In this document: piece after piece, positions 25,251 through 34,300 of the stretch | Layout: each line of letters opens with the position of its first letter | Numbering within the stretch: the stretch's first letter is position 1 | Position numbers and translations under genes: made by a program | The notes under the pieces: generated by a model | The model's database searches: none | What the model was told of the DNA's origin: nothing | The model's input: only the letters and a program-made list of their open reading frames with translations | Source of the DNA: CAVYUC01 sp963771595 | GTDB lineage: Bacteria > Bacteroidota > Bacteroidia > Bacteroidales > Prolixibacteraceae | Direction: 5' to 3' | Assembly: GCA_963771595.1 (NCBI GenBank) | Contig: CAVYUC010000019.1 | Location: forward strand, 89,207 to 153,206 | Length of the DNA: 64,000 nucleotides

Positions 25251-27953
25251 TCATTCAGTTTTATATTCTTTTAAATAACAGAAAAAAGCAGTCCCTTTAT
25301 CTGGTTCGCTTTCCACTTCGATACGACCGCCGTTTTTGCGGATAATATTTTTAACAATGTACAAACCCATTCCCGTGCCTTCTGCCGCGGAAGTAAACCG
25401 GCGAAATGGTTTGAAAAGGTTATCACCTGCAGCTTTTAAATTTATTCCCATTCCATTGTCGCTGACGGTAAAAAGCACATGTTCATCCTGCCTTTTTGCT
25501 GAAATCCGGACCAGTGGATTTTCCTGGTTTGCCGAATATTTTATGGCGTTGGAAACCAGGTTGCGCAAAATGCTGATAAAATGGGATTCCACATAATTTA
25601 TTTCGGGCACAGCGTTAAAGTCGGTTTCTATTTTTCCTTTGTAGTTTTCAATGTGCGATGCCAGCTCTTCCGAAACTTCTCTCCATGCTTCGCTGAACCT
25701 GATTTTTTTAACCACCAGCTGATCCTGGGTTTGAAGGCTGACGGTTTCCAGCAGTCCTTCCACAGTCCGTTGCAGTCGTACGGTAACCGGCGCCAGCAGG
25801 TCGAAAAGCTGCATTTTGTTTTCAATACTGGTTTGGTCCGAAATCAGTTCAATTATCCGCAACAGGTTGGCAATGGGTGAACGCAAATCGTGGGCAGCAA
25901 TCTGCACAAAATCTTCGAGAACTTCATTAACTCTGATTAGATGGGCATTGTTTTCCTGCAGTTGCTGCTCTATTTTTTTTCGCTCAGTAATATCAAGGTT
26001 AATACCGGCCCACGATATGATTTTTCCGTTTTCATCGCGCACCGGTATTCCACGGGCGAGAACAATGCGCACTTCGCCTTTTCTGTCGGTAAATTGATGT
26101 TCGTGTTCAAATGGTTCGCCGGTATTTACAGACTGAAGCCATAAATCAAGTACTTCCTGCCGTTGCTCAGGCACCAGATTATCAAGCCAGCCGAATTCCT
26201 GAATTTCTTCAAACGATTTACCAACCAGCCGGCAAAATGAATCGCTGATGTAGGTTGCCTTTCCTTCGGCATCGGCTGCCCACACACCGTAGTCAACAGC
26301 TTCACCCATTAATCGGTACCGCTGTTCTGAAATGGCAAGAGCCTGTTTTTCGCGGGCCAGCTGGGTGATTAACATATCACGTTCGGCCTCGGCATATTTT
26401 TGTTCGGTAATATCGCGGGCAACAATTACAGCCCCTGTTATATTGTTTTCGCTGTTGCGTATGGGTGCAAAACTGAAACTTCCGACCCATGTTTCGCCGG
26501 TATCTTTTCGCCGGATGGTATATTCGGTGTTTGTCACAACTTCGCCCCGCAGCGCTCTTGGAATAGCCCACTGTTCAACCGGCGCAGGATGGCCATCCGG
26601 TAAAAAAACGTCCAGTATATCCGGATATTCCGAAAAAGTAGCCGAGCATTCCTCCTTGTTTGCAAACCGGTGAAATTCGGCAAAAGCATCATTGAAACTG
26701 ATTAAATTACCTTCTGTGTCAGAAATAAAAACGGCATCGGTTGTGCTTGAAAGTGCGGCTTCAAGCTGATTGCGACTTTTCAGCAACTCTTCCTGTATTT
26801 CTTTCCGCTCGCGGATGTCAATTCCAATTCCAATCAGCCTGTCATCATTTAAGCTGACATTGGCCCAAAGTGTTTCAATGGCTGCTTGGTTTTTACCGGT
26901 CATAATTAATTCTTTGAACCCGGGCTGCAATGTCCGCATATATTCTGCAACTTCTTTACGGTAATCCGGATCGGGATAAACCAGTTCCATTATGTCTTTT
27001 TGTTCCCAATCCTGTTGTGTCCATCCGGTAATTTTTTCAAATTCACTGTTCAGGCTCACCTTGTTAAGTTCAGGATCGTAAATTGAAATCATTGCAGGCA
27101 CTGTATCAAATATTGCCTGTAATAAGGCATGTTCACTTTTTAACTTGTTGTTAAGTTCCACTCTTTCAGTAATATCCTGAAATGTAGTAAGAATGGTTTG
27201 GCCTGAGCTTGTTTTCAGCAATTCAGATGAAACAAGCACATTTAATTCCTTGCCGGCGTGATTCCTGACGTTCATTTCCAGGTTTTTTACCGTCCCTTTT
27301 TCTTTCAGTATCTGAATCATTTTATCTCTGTCATCCGGCGAAACATATAAATCGAGGTCCAGTGTGCTTTTGCCGATGACTTCATCGCGGGTAAGCCGGG
27401 TCAGTTCCAGAAAACTTTTATTTATGTCCAAAATAACACCGTCTTCCAGATTGCTTAAAACCAAACTGTTTGGGTTCGACCTGAAAACACTTGCAAATTT
27501 CTCTTCGTTGCGCCTCACTTCTTCTTCGGCCTTTTTTCGCTCAGTAATATCATGAATGATGGAAAACAGCAACATTTTATCATTCGATTTAAAGGAAGAG
27601 GAATAAACCTCGACCCACCGTTTTTGGTTATCAGCCAGCCGGTGCTGAAAAATAAAATGACTTTGTTTCTTGTTGAGGACTTTTTCCTTTTCCTGTTTCA
27701 CTTCTTCAGGAGACAAAACATTAATATTCTGAATTTCCAGATTAAGCAATTCCTCCCGTGGGTATTTATAAAATTCTACCGCAGCATCATTTGCATCGAT
27801 TATTGCTCCGGAAACGGGTTCTATTAAAAGCATGACAGCTTTGTGCGATTGCAGCATGGAGCGAAAAAACTGGAGGTTAATCTGATTAACTTCCTGTTTT
27901 AAGCTGGCATTTTCCTTTTCCAGATTTTTAATGTATTGTTCAGAATGAGTCAT
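25251..27953 (-). CDS. Multi-PAS sensor histidine kinase
   Basis: About 900 residues with no predicted membrane span, so probably a cytoplasmic sensor. A short coiled coil leads into five PAS domains (roughly residues 25-135, 145-270, 275-385, 395-520 and 535-660), each ending in a D(I/L)TE(R/Q)KK-type linker. The HisKA segment has the phospho-acceptor His in AAHDLRSPIANLL; the ATPase domain shows NLVSNAIKYS (N box), DNGMGI (G1) and GTGMGLYIVKN (G2). The frame opens with TTG at 27968, but the ATG at 27953 (MTHSEQYIKN) is the likelier start. No response regulator is adjacent, so this is an orphan kinase. Confidence 0.93.
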   Translation of the reverse strand: MTHSEQYIKNLEKENASLKQEVNQINLQFFRSMLQSHKAVMLLIEPVSGAIIDANDAAVEFYKYPREELLNLEIQNINVLSPEEVKQEKEKVLNKKQSHFIFQHRLADNQKRWVEVYSSSFKSNDKMLLFSIIHDITERKKAEEEVRRNEEKFASVFRSNPNSLVLSNLEDGVILDINKSFLELTRLTRDEVIGKSTLDLDLYVSPDDRDKMIQILKEKGTVKNLEMNVRNHAGKELNVLVSSELLKTSSGQTILTTFQDITERVELNNKLKSEHALLQAIFDTVPAMISIYDPELNKVSLNSEFEKITGWTQQDWEQKDIMELVYPDPDYRKEVAEYMRTLQPGFKELIMTGKNQAAIETLWANVSLNDDRLIGIGIDIRERKEIQEELLKSRNQLEAALSSTTDAVFISDTEGNLISFNDAFAEFHRFANKEECSATFSEYPDILDVFLPDGHPAPVEQWAIPRALRGEVVTNTEYTIRRKDTGETWVGSFSFAPIRNSENNITGAVIVARDITEQKYAEAERDMLITQLAREKQALAISEQRYRLMGEAVDYGVWAADAEGKATYISDSFCRLVGKSFEEIQEFGWLDNLVPEQRQEVLDLWLQSVNTGEPFEHEHQFTDRKGEVRIVLARGIPVRDENGKIISWAGINLDITERKKIEQQLQENNAHLIRVNEVLEDFVQIAAHDLRSPIANLLRIIELISDQTSIENKMQLFDLLAPVTVRLQRTVEGLLETVSLQTQDQLVVKKIRFSEAWREVSEELASHIENYKGKIETDFNAVPEINYVESHFISILRNLVSNAIKYSANQENPLVRISAKRQDEHVLFTVSDNGMGINLKAAGDNLFKPFRRFTSAAEGTGMGLYIVKNIIRKNGGRIEVESEPDKGTAFFCYLKEYKTE

Positions 27954-28230
27954 ATTTACGAAAACCAATTATTTTGACAAAGGACATTGATTTAATACAG
28001 CAATATATGAAAAAAAGAAATAGCAGGTACAAGCATTTAAAAAGCAGGAAGGACAGACTTTTAGAGGGCTTTATTTTTAGTAAAGAAGGTTTTTATTTTG
28101 CGTTTTCAATGCAGCAGGTGTATTGTATTTCACTCAAATCCTGTATTAACAGCAAATATTATTCATACAAATGCGGTGATGTTTTTAATAATAAAGCTAT
28201 TTTTCGGCCTGAAAAATTTAAAAAAGTACA

Positions 28231-29523
28231 ATGAGGATATTTCGGAATATAGTTTTAATTGCAGGTTTTGTTTTTGGAATTGCCTTTGTTTCTGCGGGAC
28301 AGGAAATATTTTTGTTGCAATCAAACCAAAATGGAATTTATAAAAAAGGAGAGCAAATTAAAGTTTCTGTGGTTCTGAATAAGTTGGAAACAGATTCAGT
28401 TTTTGTTAGAATCAATGAAAATTATGGCCCGGGTGAAAACCGGAAATTAAAATATTCAGGTGATACACTTGTTTTATTCAACGGCTCGTTTAACGGACCC
28501 ACTTCCCTGATTGTTGATGTTCGTGCCAAAGATAAAAATGCCACCACCGGCCTGATGGTGGAGCCGGGGAAATTTAAGCCGGGTACAAAGCGCCCAAAAA
28601 ATTTGGACAGGTACTGGAAAAAAGAAAAAAAAGCATTGAGGGCTTTGCCAGTGGAAGTGAAAACAACTTCTGTGGCAAATGTGGAAAAGGGATATGTTTG
28701 TTCGGATGTGGAAATTAATTGTACCGGGCCAAAACCGGCGCGTGGTTATTTTGCAAAACCTGAATCGGCCCGGGCGGGAACATTGCCAATTGTTTTGAAC
28801 CTGCATGCGGCAGGGGTAAAAGGTTCGTGGTGCCTGGCGCAGCCGGAAACCGCGGTGCGATTTGCCAAAATGGGAAGCGGTGCATTGAGCTTCGATTTGA
28901 ATGCACATGGCATGTTAAACGGCCAGCCGCAGGAATATTACGATAACCTGGAAGCGGGCGAATTAAAAAATTACTGGGAAAAAGGTATGGAAAACCGCGA
29001 TGAATTTTATTTCAGGGGAATGTACCTGCGGTTGATCCGAACGCTTGATTTTTTATGCAGCCAGCCTGAATGGGATGGAAAGCGGATAATCGTTATTGGC
29101 GAAAGTCAGGGCGGGGGACAGGCGCTCGCCGCTGCCGGCCTCGACCCGCGGGTTACTGTAGCGGTTGCAACGGTGCCGGCTATGTGCGATTTTGGAAGAA
29201 CATTAACCGGCGAAAAAGGTGGATGGCCAAATCCTTTTGGATATCCGAAAAATAAAAAGAAGATGCTGAAGACTTTACCTTATTTTGATACGGCACATCT
29301 TCTGAAAAATTCAAATGCAACGCTGGTAACCGAAATTGGCTTTATTGATTTTACCTGTCCGTCTTCTTCGGTTTATGCTGCAATTAATCAGGCAAATGGT
29401 GAAAAAATAGTGTTTGGAGTACCTTATCGTGCACATCAACTGGCACAGCGGGAATTTCAGCAAACCTGGCAAAAAACAGTTTACAAACCAAAAATGAAAT
29501 TTATTGAGGATTTTTTGAAGTAA
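28231..29523 (+). CDS. Secreted acetyl-xylan esterase-like (AXE1 family) hydrolase
   Basis: 430 residues with a signal peptide (about residues 1-23, cleavage near VSAGQE), an N-terminal beta-rich domain (residues 25-110) and an alpha/beta-hydrolase of the acetyl-xylan esterase/cephalosporin-C deacetylase type. The nucleophile elbow is GESQGGG (Ser about residue 291), the acid is probably Asp in GFIDFTCP and the base is His in YRAHQLAQ. Such enzymes remove acetyl groups from xylan or acetylated sugars. It converges on a GH43 gene, which fits hemicellulose breakdown. Confidence 0.85.
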   Translation: MRIFRNIVLIAGFVFGIAFVSAGQEIFLLQSNQNGIYKKGEQIKVSVVLNKLETDSVFVRINENYGPGENRKLKYSGDTLVLFNGSFNGPTSLIVDVRAKDKNATTGLMVEPGKFKPGTKRPKNLDRYWKKEKKALRALPVEVKTTSVANVEKGYVCSDVEINCTGPKPARGYFAKPESARAGTLPIVLNLHAAGVKGSWCLAQPETAVRFAKMGSGALSFDLNAHGMLNGQPQEYYDNLEAGELKNYWEKGMENRDEFYFRGMYLRLIRTLDFLCSQPEWDGKRIIVIGESQGGGQALAAAGLDPRVTVAVATVPAMCDFGRTLTGEKGGWPNPFGYPKNKKKMLKTLPYFDTAHLLKNSNATLVTEIGFIDFTCPSSSVYAAINQANGEKIVFGVPYRAHQLAQREFQQTWQKTVYKPKMKFIEDFLK

Positions 29524-29577
29524 AAAGCCGATAGTTATTAATTGCAAAAAATCAAAAGCAATCTTACCCTTGAATTA

Positions 29578-30615
29578 TTAATCTTTTACTCCTGAGGGAA
29601 TTGGCTGTGGATTTCTTGTTGGTCCATTGACAAATAATCTGCCTACGTTATCAAACTGAATGCGATCGATATTTACCTGCCGCTGTTTGTTTTCTTCGGA
29701 AATATGGGTATGATAAACAATGAACAGCTCTTTTCCATCAGGCGATTCCGTAAAACTGTTGTGTCCTGGCCCCAGCATGCCGGCATTCTTATCCATTCCA
29801 ATCAATGGATTTTCATTGCTCTTTGTCCATGGACCGAAAGGTGTTGGAGCCGTTGAATATCCGATTCCATAAAACGGATCGAGGTAATGATTGGCGGAAT
29901 AGGTCATGTAGTAGGTGTTGTTGTGTTTAATCACCGAGCAACCTTCGTTACAGCGGGAGTTCATGCTTTGCGGATGTTCCCACTCCTGTTCTGCTTGTGA
30001 ACAGAAAACCGTATCACTTACCGGTTTTAATAAACTGTCGTTTTCCATGCAGTAAATCAAGCCATACAAATATCCATCCGGCCATTTGCCCTGATAACCC
30101 ACCTTGTCAAAATAGAGGTAAATTCGTTTATCATCATCAAAAAACAGGTGTGCATCGATGCATGAAAATCCTTTGTCGAACCATGGCGCATATAAATCAT
30201 TAAATGGCCCGGTGGGTGAATTGCTTTTTGCAAGGCAAAGCAACATTCTGTCGTCAGATTTATCTTTGCCTTTGCAACTGTAGGCCATGTAAAATTCGTC
30301 ATTATAATAATAAACTTCGGGAGCCCAAAAGTTAGAGCCGCCCCAGCTTTGCTCACTTTTCCGGAACACAAAACCTTCAGATTTCCATTCCCTGAAATCC
30401 TTTGAACTCCAGCATTTAAAACCTTCTCCCGATGAGGTAGTTCCATACAGGTAATAAGTTCCGTTATGTAAAAGCAGATAAGGATCGCCCATCAATATAT
30501 TTGTTCCAACAGGATTTATGTAGTAGTTTTCCGCTTTCTGTTCCTGTGCCGCTATGAAAATTACCGGGAATAATAACAGAAACAGAGACAGCGTTTTAAA
30601 TATTGATTTCTCCAT
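29578..30615 (-). CDS. Secreted glycoside hydrolase, GH43 family
   Basis: 345 residues with a signal peptide (about residues 1-23, ending IAAQ). The five-bladed propeller signature is visible: the catalytic base Asp in MGDPYLLLHNG, WAPEVYYY, the pKa-modulating Asp in CIDAHLFFDDD and the acid Glu in NEGCSVIKHNNTYYMTYSA, followed by LGPGHNSF. GH43 enzymes are mainly arabinofuranosidases and beta-xylosidases; the exact substrate is not readable. The convergent neighbour is an AXE1-type esterase, which would complement it on arabinoxylan. Confidence 0.9.
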   Translation of the reverse strand: MEKSIFKTLSLFLLLFPVIFIAAQEQKAENYYINPVGTNILMGDPYLLLHNGTYYLYGTTSSGEGFKCWSSKDFREWKSEGFVFRKSEQSWGGSNFWAPEVYYYNDEFYMAYSCKGKDKSDDRMLLCLAKSNSPTGPFNDLYAPWFDKGFSCIDAHLFFDDDKRIYLYFDKVGYQGKWPDGYLYGLIYCMENDSLLKPVSDTVFCSQAEQEWEHPQSMNSRCNEGCSVIKHNNTYYMTYSANHYLDPFYGIGYSTAPTPFGPWTKSNENPLIGMDKNAGMLGPGHNSFTESPDGKELFIVYHTHISEENKQRQVNIDRIQFDNVGRLFVNGPTRNPQPIPSGVKD

Positions 30616-30633
30616 AATCTATCCGGTTTTATG

Positions 30634-31050
30634 TTAAAAAGCCAGTTTGATTTCAATAAGTTTTTTTACATCACGGAGGTTTGAATGTTCACGAATTTCA
30701 ATTTGTATTCCTCTTCCTTCGGCATAAACCCGGGCATTGTTAAGTTCTGTTTTTATCGTATCAGAAATATTTTCAGCTAAAATAAAGTTGGTTGCTTTTT
30801 GTCCAAAAACAAAAGCAACCTTAAAAAATCCTTCGCGGGGAAGCAAATAAATGATGGCCCGTTTTTTATCTTTTATCCTGTAACTCCAACCGTATTTTTT
30901 CCCTGGAAAATTCCACTCCTCCACAGCAACCGGATTTTCAAAAACAAAATCGCGAATTTCCTGCCAAAGTTGATGTTTTTCCCCAAGTGCTGATTTTAAT
31001 TCAGCAACCGCAGGTTTTTTTTCTTTGTGCATAAAAATGCTGGTTTCCAT
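30634..31050 (-). CDS. DUF3788 family protein
   Basis: 138 residues from the ATG at 31050 (METSIF); a longer frame exists to 31143 but its extra 31 residues do not look like the family. The core AIIYLLPREGFFKVAFVFGQ with GKKYGWSYRIKDKKR is characteristic of DUF3788, small cytoplasmic proteins of unknown function. No signal peptide or membrane helix is present. It lies 18 bases upstream of the GH43 gene on the same strand. Confidence 0.82.
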   Translation of the reverse strand: METSIFMHKEKKPAVAELKSALGEKHQLWQEIRDFVFENPVAVEEWNFPGKKYGWSYRIKDKKRAIIYLLPREGFFKVAFVFGQKATNFILAENISDTIKTELNNARVYAEGRGIQIEIREHSNLRDVKKLIEIKLAF

Positions 31051-31237
31051 AATTGTGGTTTTAGTGTAAATGTAGTAATATCTCAAATGCTGAAAAAATA
31101 AATGTTTCTCCGAAAATGAAATCTTTAGTGAGGTTAAACCCATTACTTTTATGGAAATATTGAAACGTTAGGTTGTATTTATGGGACGAAAAGCGGCAAA
31201 AACCCATTGGTTTAGCCATTTGAAGCAAACCTGGATT

Positions 31238-31278
31238 TCAAAAAAAAGTCCGGAAAAGACATTTGCTTTTCCGGACTT
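31238..31278 (-). terminator. Terminator of the copper/repeat protein gene
   Basis: Read on the minus strand, AAGTCCGGAAAAG (31278-31266) pairs perfectly with CTTTTCCGGACTT (31258-31246) over 13 bp with a 7-base loop, followed by a T-run. It lies 23 bases after the stop codon. Confidence 0.93.
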
Positions 31279-31301
31279 ACTTTTAAGAAACTATTTTGAG
31301 A

Positions 31302-34300
31302 CTACTGTTTAATCATTTTTAAAATAGTTTTTTGAGTCTGATTTCTTAATTCAATAAGGTATATTCCCTGACGTAAATCCTGCACATTCAGTTCAATCCG
31401 GTTATTCAGAATCCGTTGTTCAATTTTGTTTTGTTTTCCGGTTATATCGTAAACGTTCAAAACCAAATCATGAGGGTCTAAATTGCCTGATTCAATCCAT
31501 ACCTTATTGGTGGCCGGATTGGGATATAAATTCAGACGGCCCAATTCATTTTCCTGAATTGCAGTGGTATTGAATATGTCGGTAAAATCGGTATTGTGGA
31601 TAAACATCAGTGTGGTGTCACCCATAACATCTTCAAGTGTCAGCTGCCAGGCATGATCCACCGGCGGCGCATCGTACATTCCGTTTTCATTGAAATCAGC
31701 CCAAAAATTGATGTAGTAGGAATGGCCGGGCAGCAAACTCATCGACTGAACTGTAAAATCAGCATTCTCAATGGCTTCAATTTGCACAGAATCAACTGTC
31801 ATATCATCCTCCATGTCAACAACATAGAGGGTGAATGTTTGACCAACATGTGGTGTCATGCCTGTGAATTCAACAGTGAGGTTTTTCTCCACCTGATCCT
31901 GCCACATAATATCCGTAAAATCGGTATTGTGGGTGAATGTTAAAGTGGTGTCGCCTACAATGCTGTCCAGTTGGATCCTCCATGCATGATCTGCAGGCGG
32001 TGCATCGTACATTCTATTTTCATTGAAGTCAGCCCAGAAATCGACATTGTATGCAGTTCCGGGTTCAAGTCCGTACACATTCAGCATAAAATCTTCTGAA
32101 GCAACAGTGTCAATGGTTGTAAGCACCATTCCTGTGGCAGTGTCCACAACGGCCAGATAAAAATCCTGTCCCACATGCGGCGTCATATTCATAAAATGAA
32201 CAGTGAGTTTATTTTTCCACATAATATCGGTAAAATCGGTATTGTGTGCAAACATCAGCGTGGTGTCACCCATTACGCTGTCCAGTTCCATTCTCCATGC
32301 ATGATCAGTTGGCGGGGCATCGTACATTCCGTTATCGTTGAAATCGGCCCAGAAATCAACATAATAGGACACGCCGGTTTCAAGTCCAGGCACCATTATC
32401 ATGAAATCTTCCGAAGCAACAGTGTCCACCCGCGCAACTTCCATCCAGTTGCTTGTATCGATAACGGCAAGATGGAAATCCTGTCCCACATGCGGTGTCA
32501 TTCCTGTAAAGTGGACAGTGAGCGTGTTTTGCATCATATTCTGCCACATAATATCCGTAAAATCAGTGTTGTGGGTGAATGTTAAAGTGGAATCGCCCAT
32601 CACACTGTCCAGTTGAATCCGCCATGCATGATCTGCAGGCGGAGCATCGTACATTCCATTTTCGTTGAAGTCAGCCCAGAAATCGACATTGTATGCAGTT
32701 CTGGGTTCAAGTCCGTACACATTCAGCATAAAATCTTCTGAAGCAACAGTGTCAATGGTTGAAAGCACTATTCCTGTGGCAGTGTCCACAACGGCCAGAT
32801 AAAAATCCTGTCCCACATGCGGCGTCATGTTCATAAAATGAACAGTGAGCTTGTTTTGCCACATAATATCGGTAAAATCGGTGTTGTGTGAGAATGTAAG
32901 CGTGGTGTCGCCTGTAAAATTATCCAATTCCATTCTCCATGCATGATCAGTTGGCGGGGCATCATACATTCCGTTTCCGTTGAAATCGGCCCAGAAATCG
33001 ACATAATATGACATGCCGGTTTCAAGTCCGGGTACAGTTATCATAAAGTCCTCCGAAGCAACAGTGTCCACCCGCGCAACTTCCATCCAGTTGCTTGTAT
33101 CGATAACGGCAAGATGGAAATCCTGTCCCACATGCGGTGTCATTCCTGTAAAGTGGACAGTGAGTGTGTTTTGCATCATATTCTGCCACATAATATCCGT
33201 AAAATCAGTATTGTGGGTGAACATTAAAGTGGAATCACCTACAATGCTGTCCAGTTGAATCCTCCATGCATGATCTGCAGGCGGAGCGTCGTACATTCCG
33301 TTTTCATTGAAGTCAGCCCAGAAATCGACATTGTATGCAGTTCCGGGTTCGAGTCCGTACACATTCAGCATAAAATCTTCAGAAGCAACAGTGTCAATAG
33401 TTGAAAGCACTATTCCTGTGGCAGTGTCCACAACGGCCAGATAAAAATCCTGTCCCACATGCGGCGTCATGTTCATAAAATGAACAGTGAGCTTGTTTTG
33501 CCACATAATATCGGTAAAATCGGTGTTATGTGAGAATGTAAGCGTGGTGTCGCCTGTAAAATTATCCAGTTCCATCCGCCATGCATGATCAGTTGGCGGG
33601 GCATCATACATTCCGTTTCCGTTGAAATCGGCCCAGAAATCGACATAATATGACATGCCGGTTTCAAGTCCGGGTACAGTTATCATAAAGTCTTCCGAAG
33701 CAACAGTGTCCACCCGCGCAACTTCCATCCAGTTGCTTGTATCGATAACGGCAAGGTGGAAATCCTGTCCCACATGCGGTGTCATTCCTGTAAAGTGGAC
33801 AGTAAGTGTGTTTTGCATCATATTCTGCCACATAATATCCGTAAAATCAGTGTTGTGGGTAAATGTTAAAGTGGAATCGCCCATAACACTGTCCAGTTGA
33901 ATCCTCCATGCATGATCGGCTGGCGGTGCATCGTACATTCCGTTTTCATTGAAGTCAGCCCAGAAATCGACGTTGTATGCAATGTGCGGTTGTAATCCAA
34001 ATACATTCAGCATAAAATCTTCTGTAGCTACAGTGTCGATGGTTGAAAGTATCATTCCGGTAGCAGTATCCACAACAGCAAGGTGGAAATCCTGCCCGAC
34101 GTGCGGCGTCATATTCATAAAATGAACCGACAGGCGGTATCCTCCCTTCCACATAATATCCACATAATCTGTGTTGCGGACAAAATTGAGCGAAGCATCT
34201 TCAGAGACATTGTTAACGCTTAAACGCCAGGCATTGTCAACCGGGGGCGCATCATATGTATTGTTTCCGTTCACATCGGCATAAAAATCAACAAAATAGG

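Noticed and set aside
27974..28234. 86-codon frame between the sensor kinase and the AXE1 esterase
   Set aside because: It begins with TTG, matches no family, and lies in an AT-rich divergent promoter region; the four-base overlap with the esterase start is probably chance.
32175..33900. Plus-strand frames opposite the repeat protein
   Set aside because: They recur with the same 642-bp period because they are the reverse strand of the repeats; none has an independent start region or family match.
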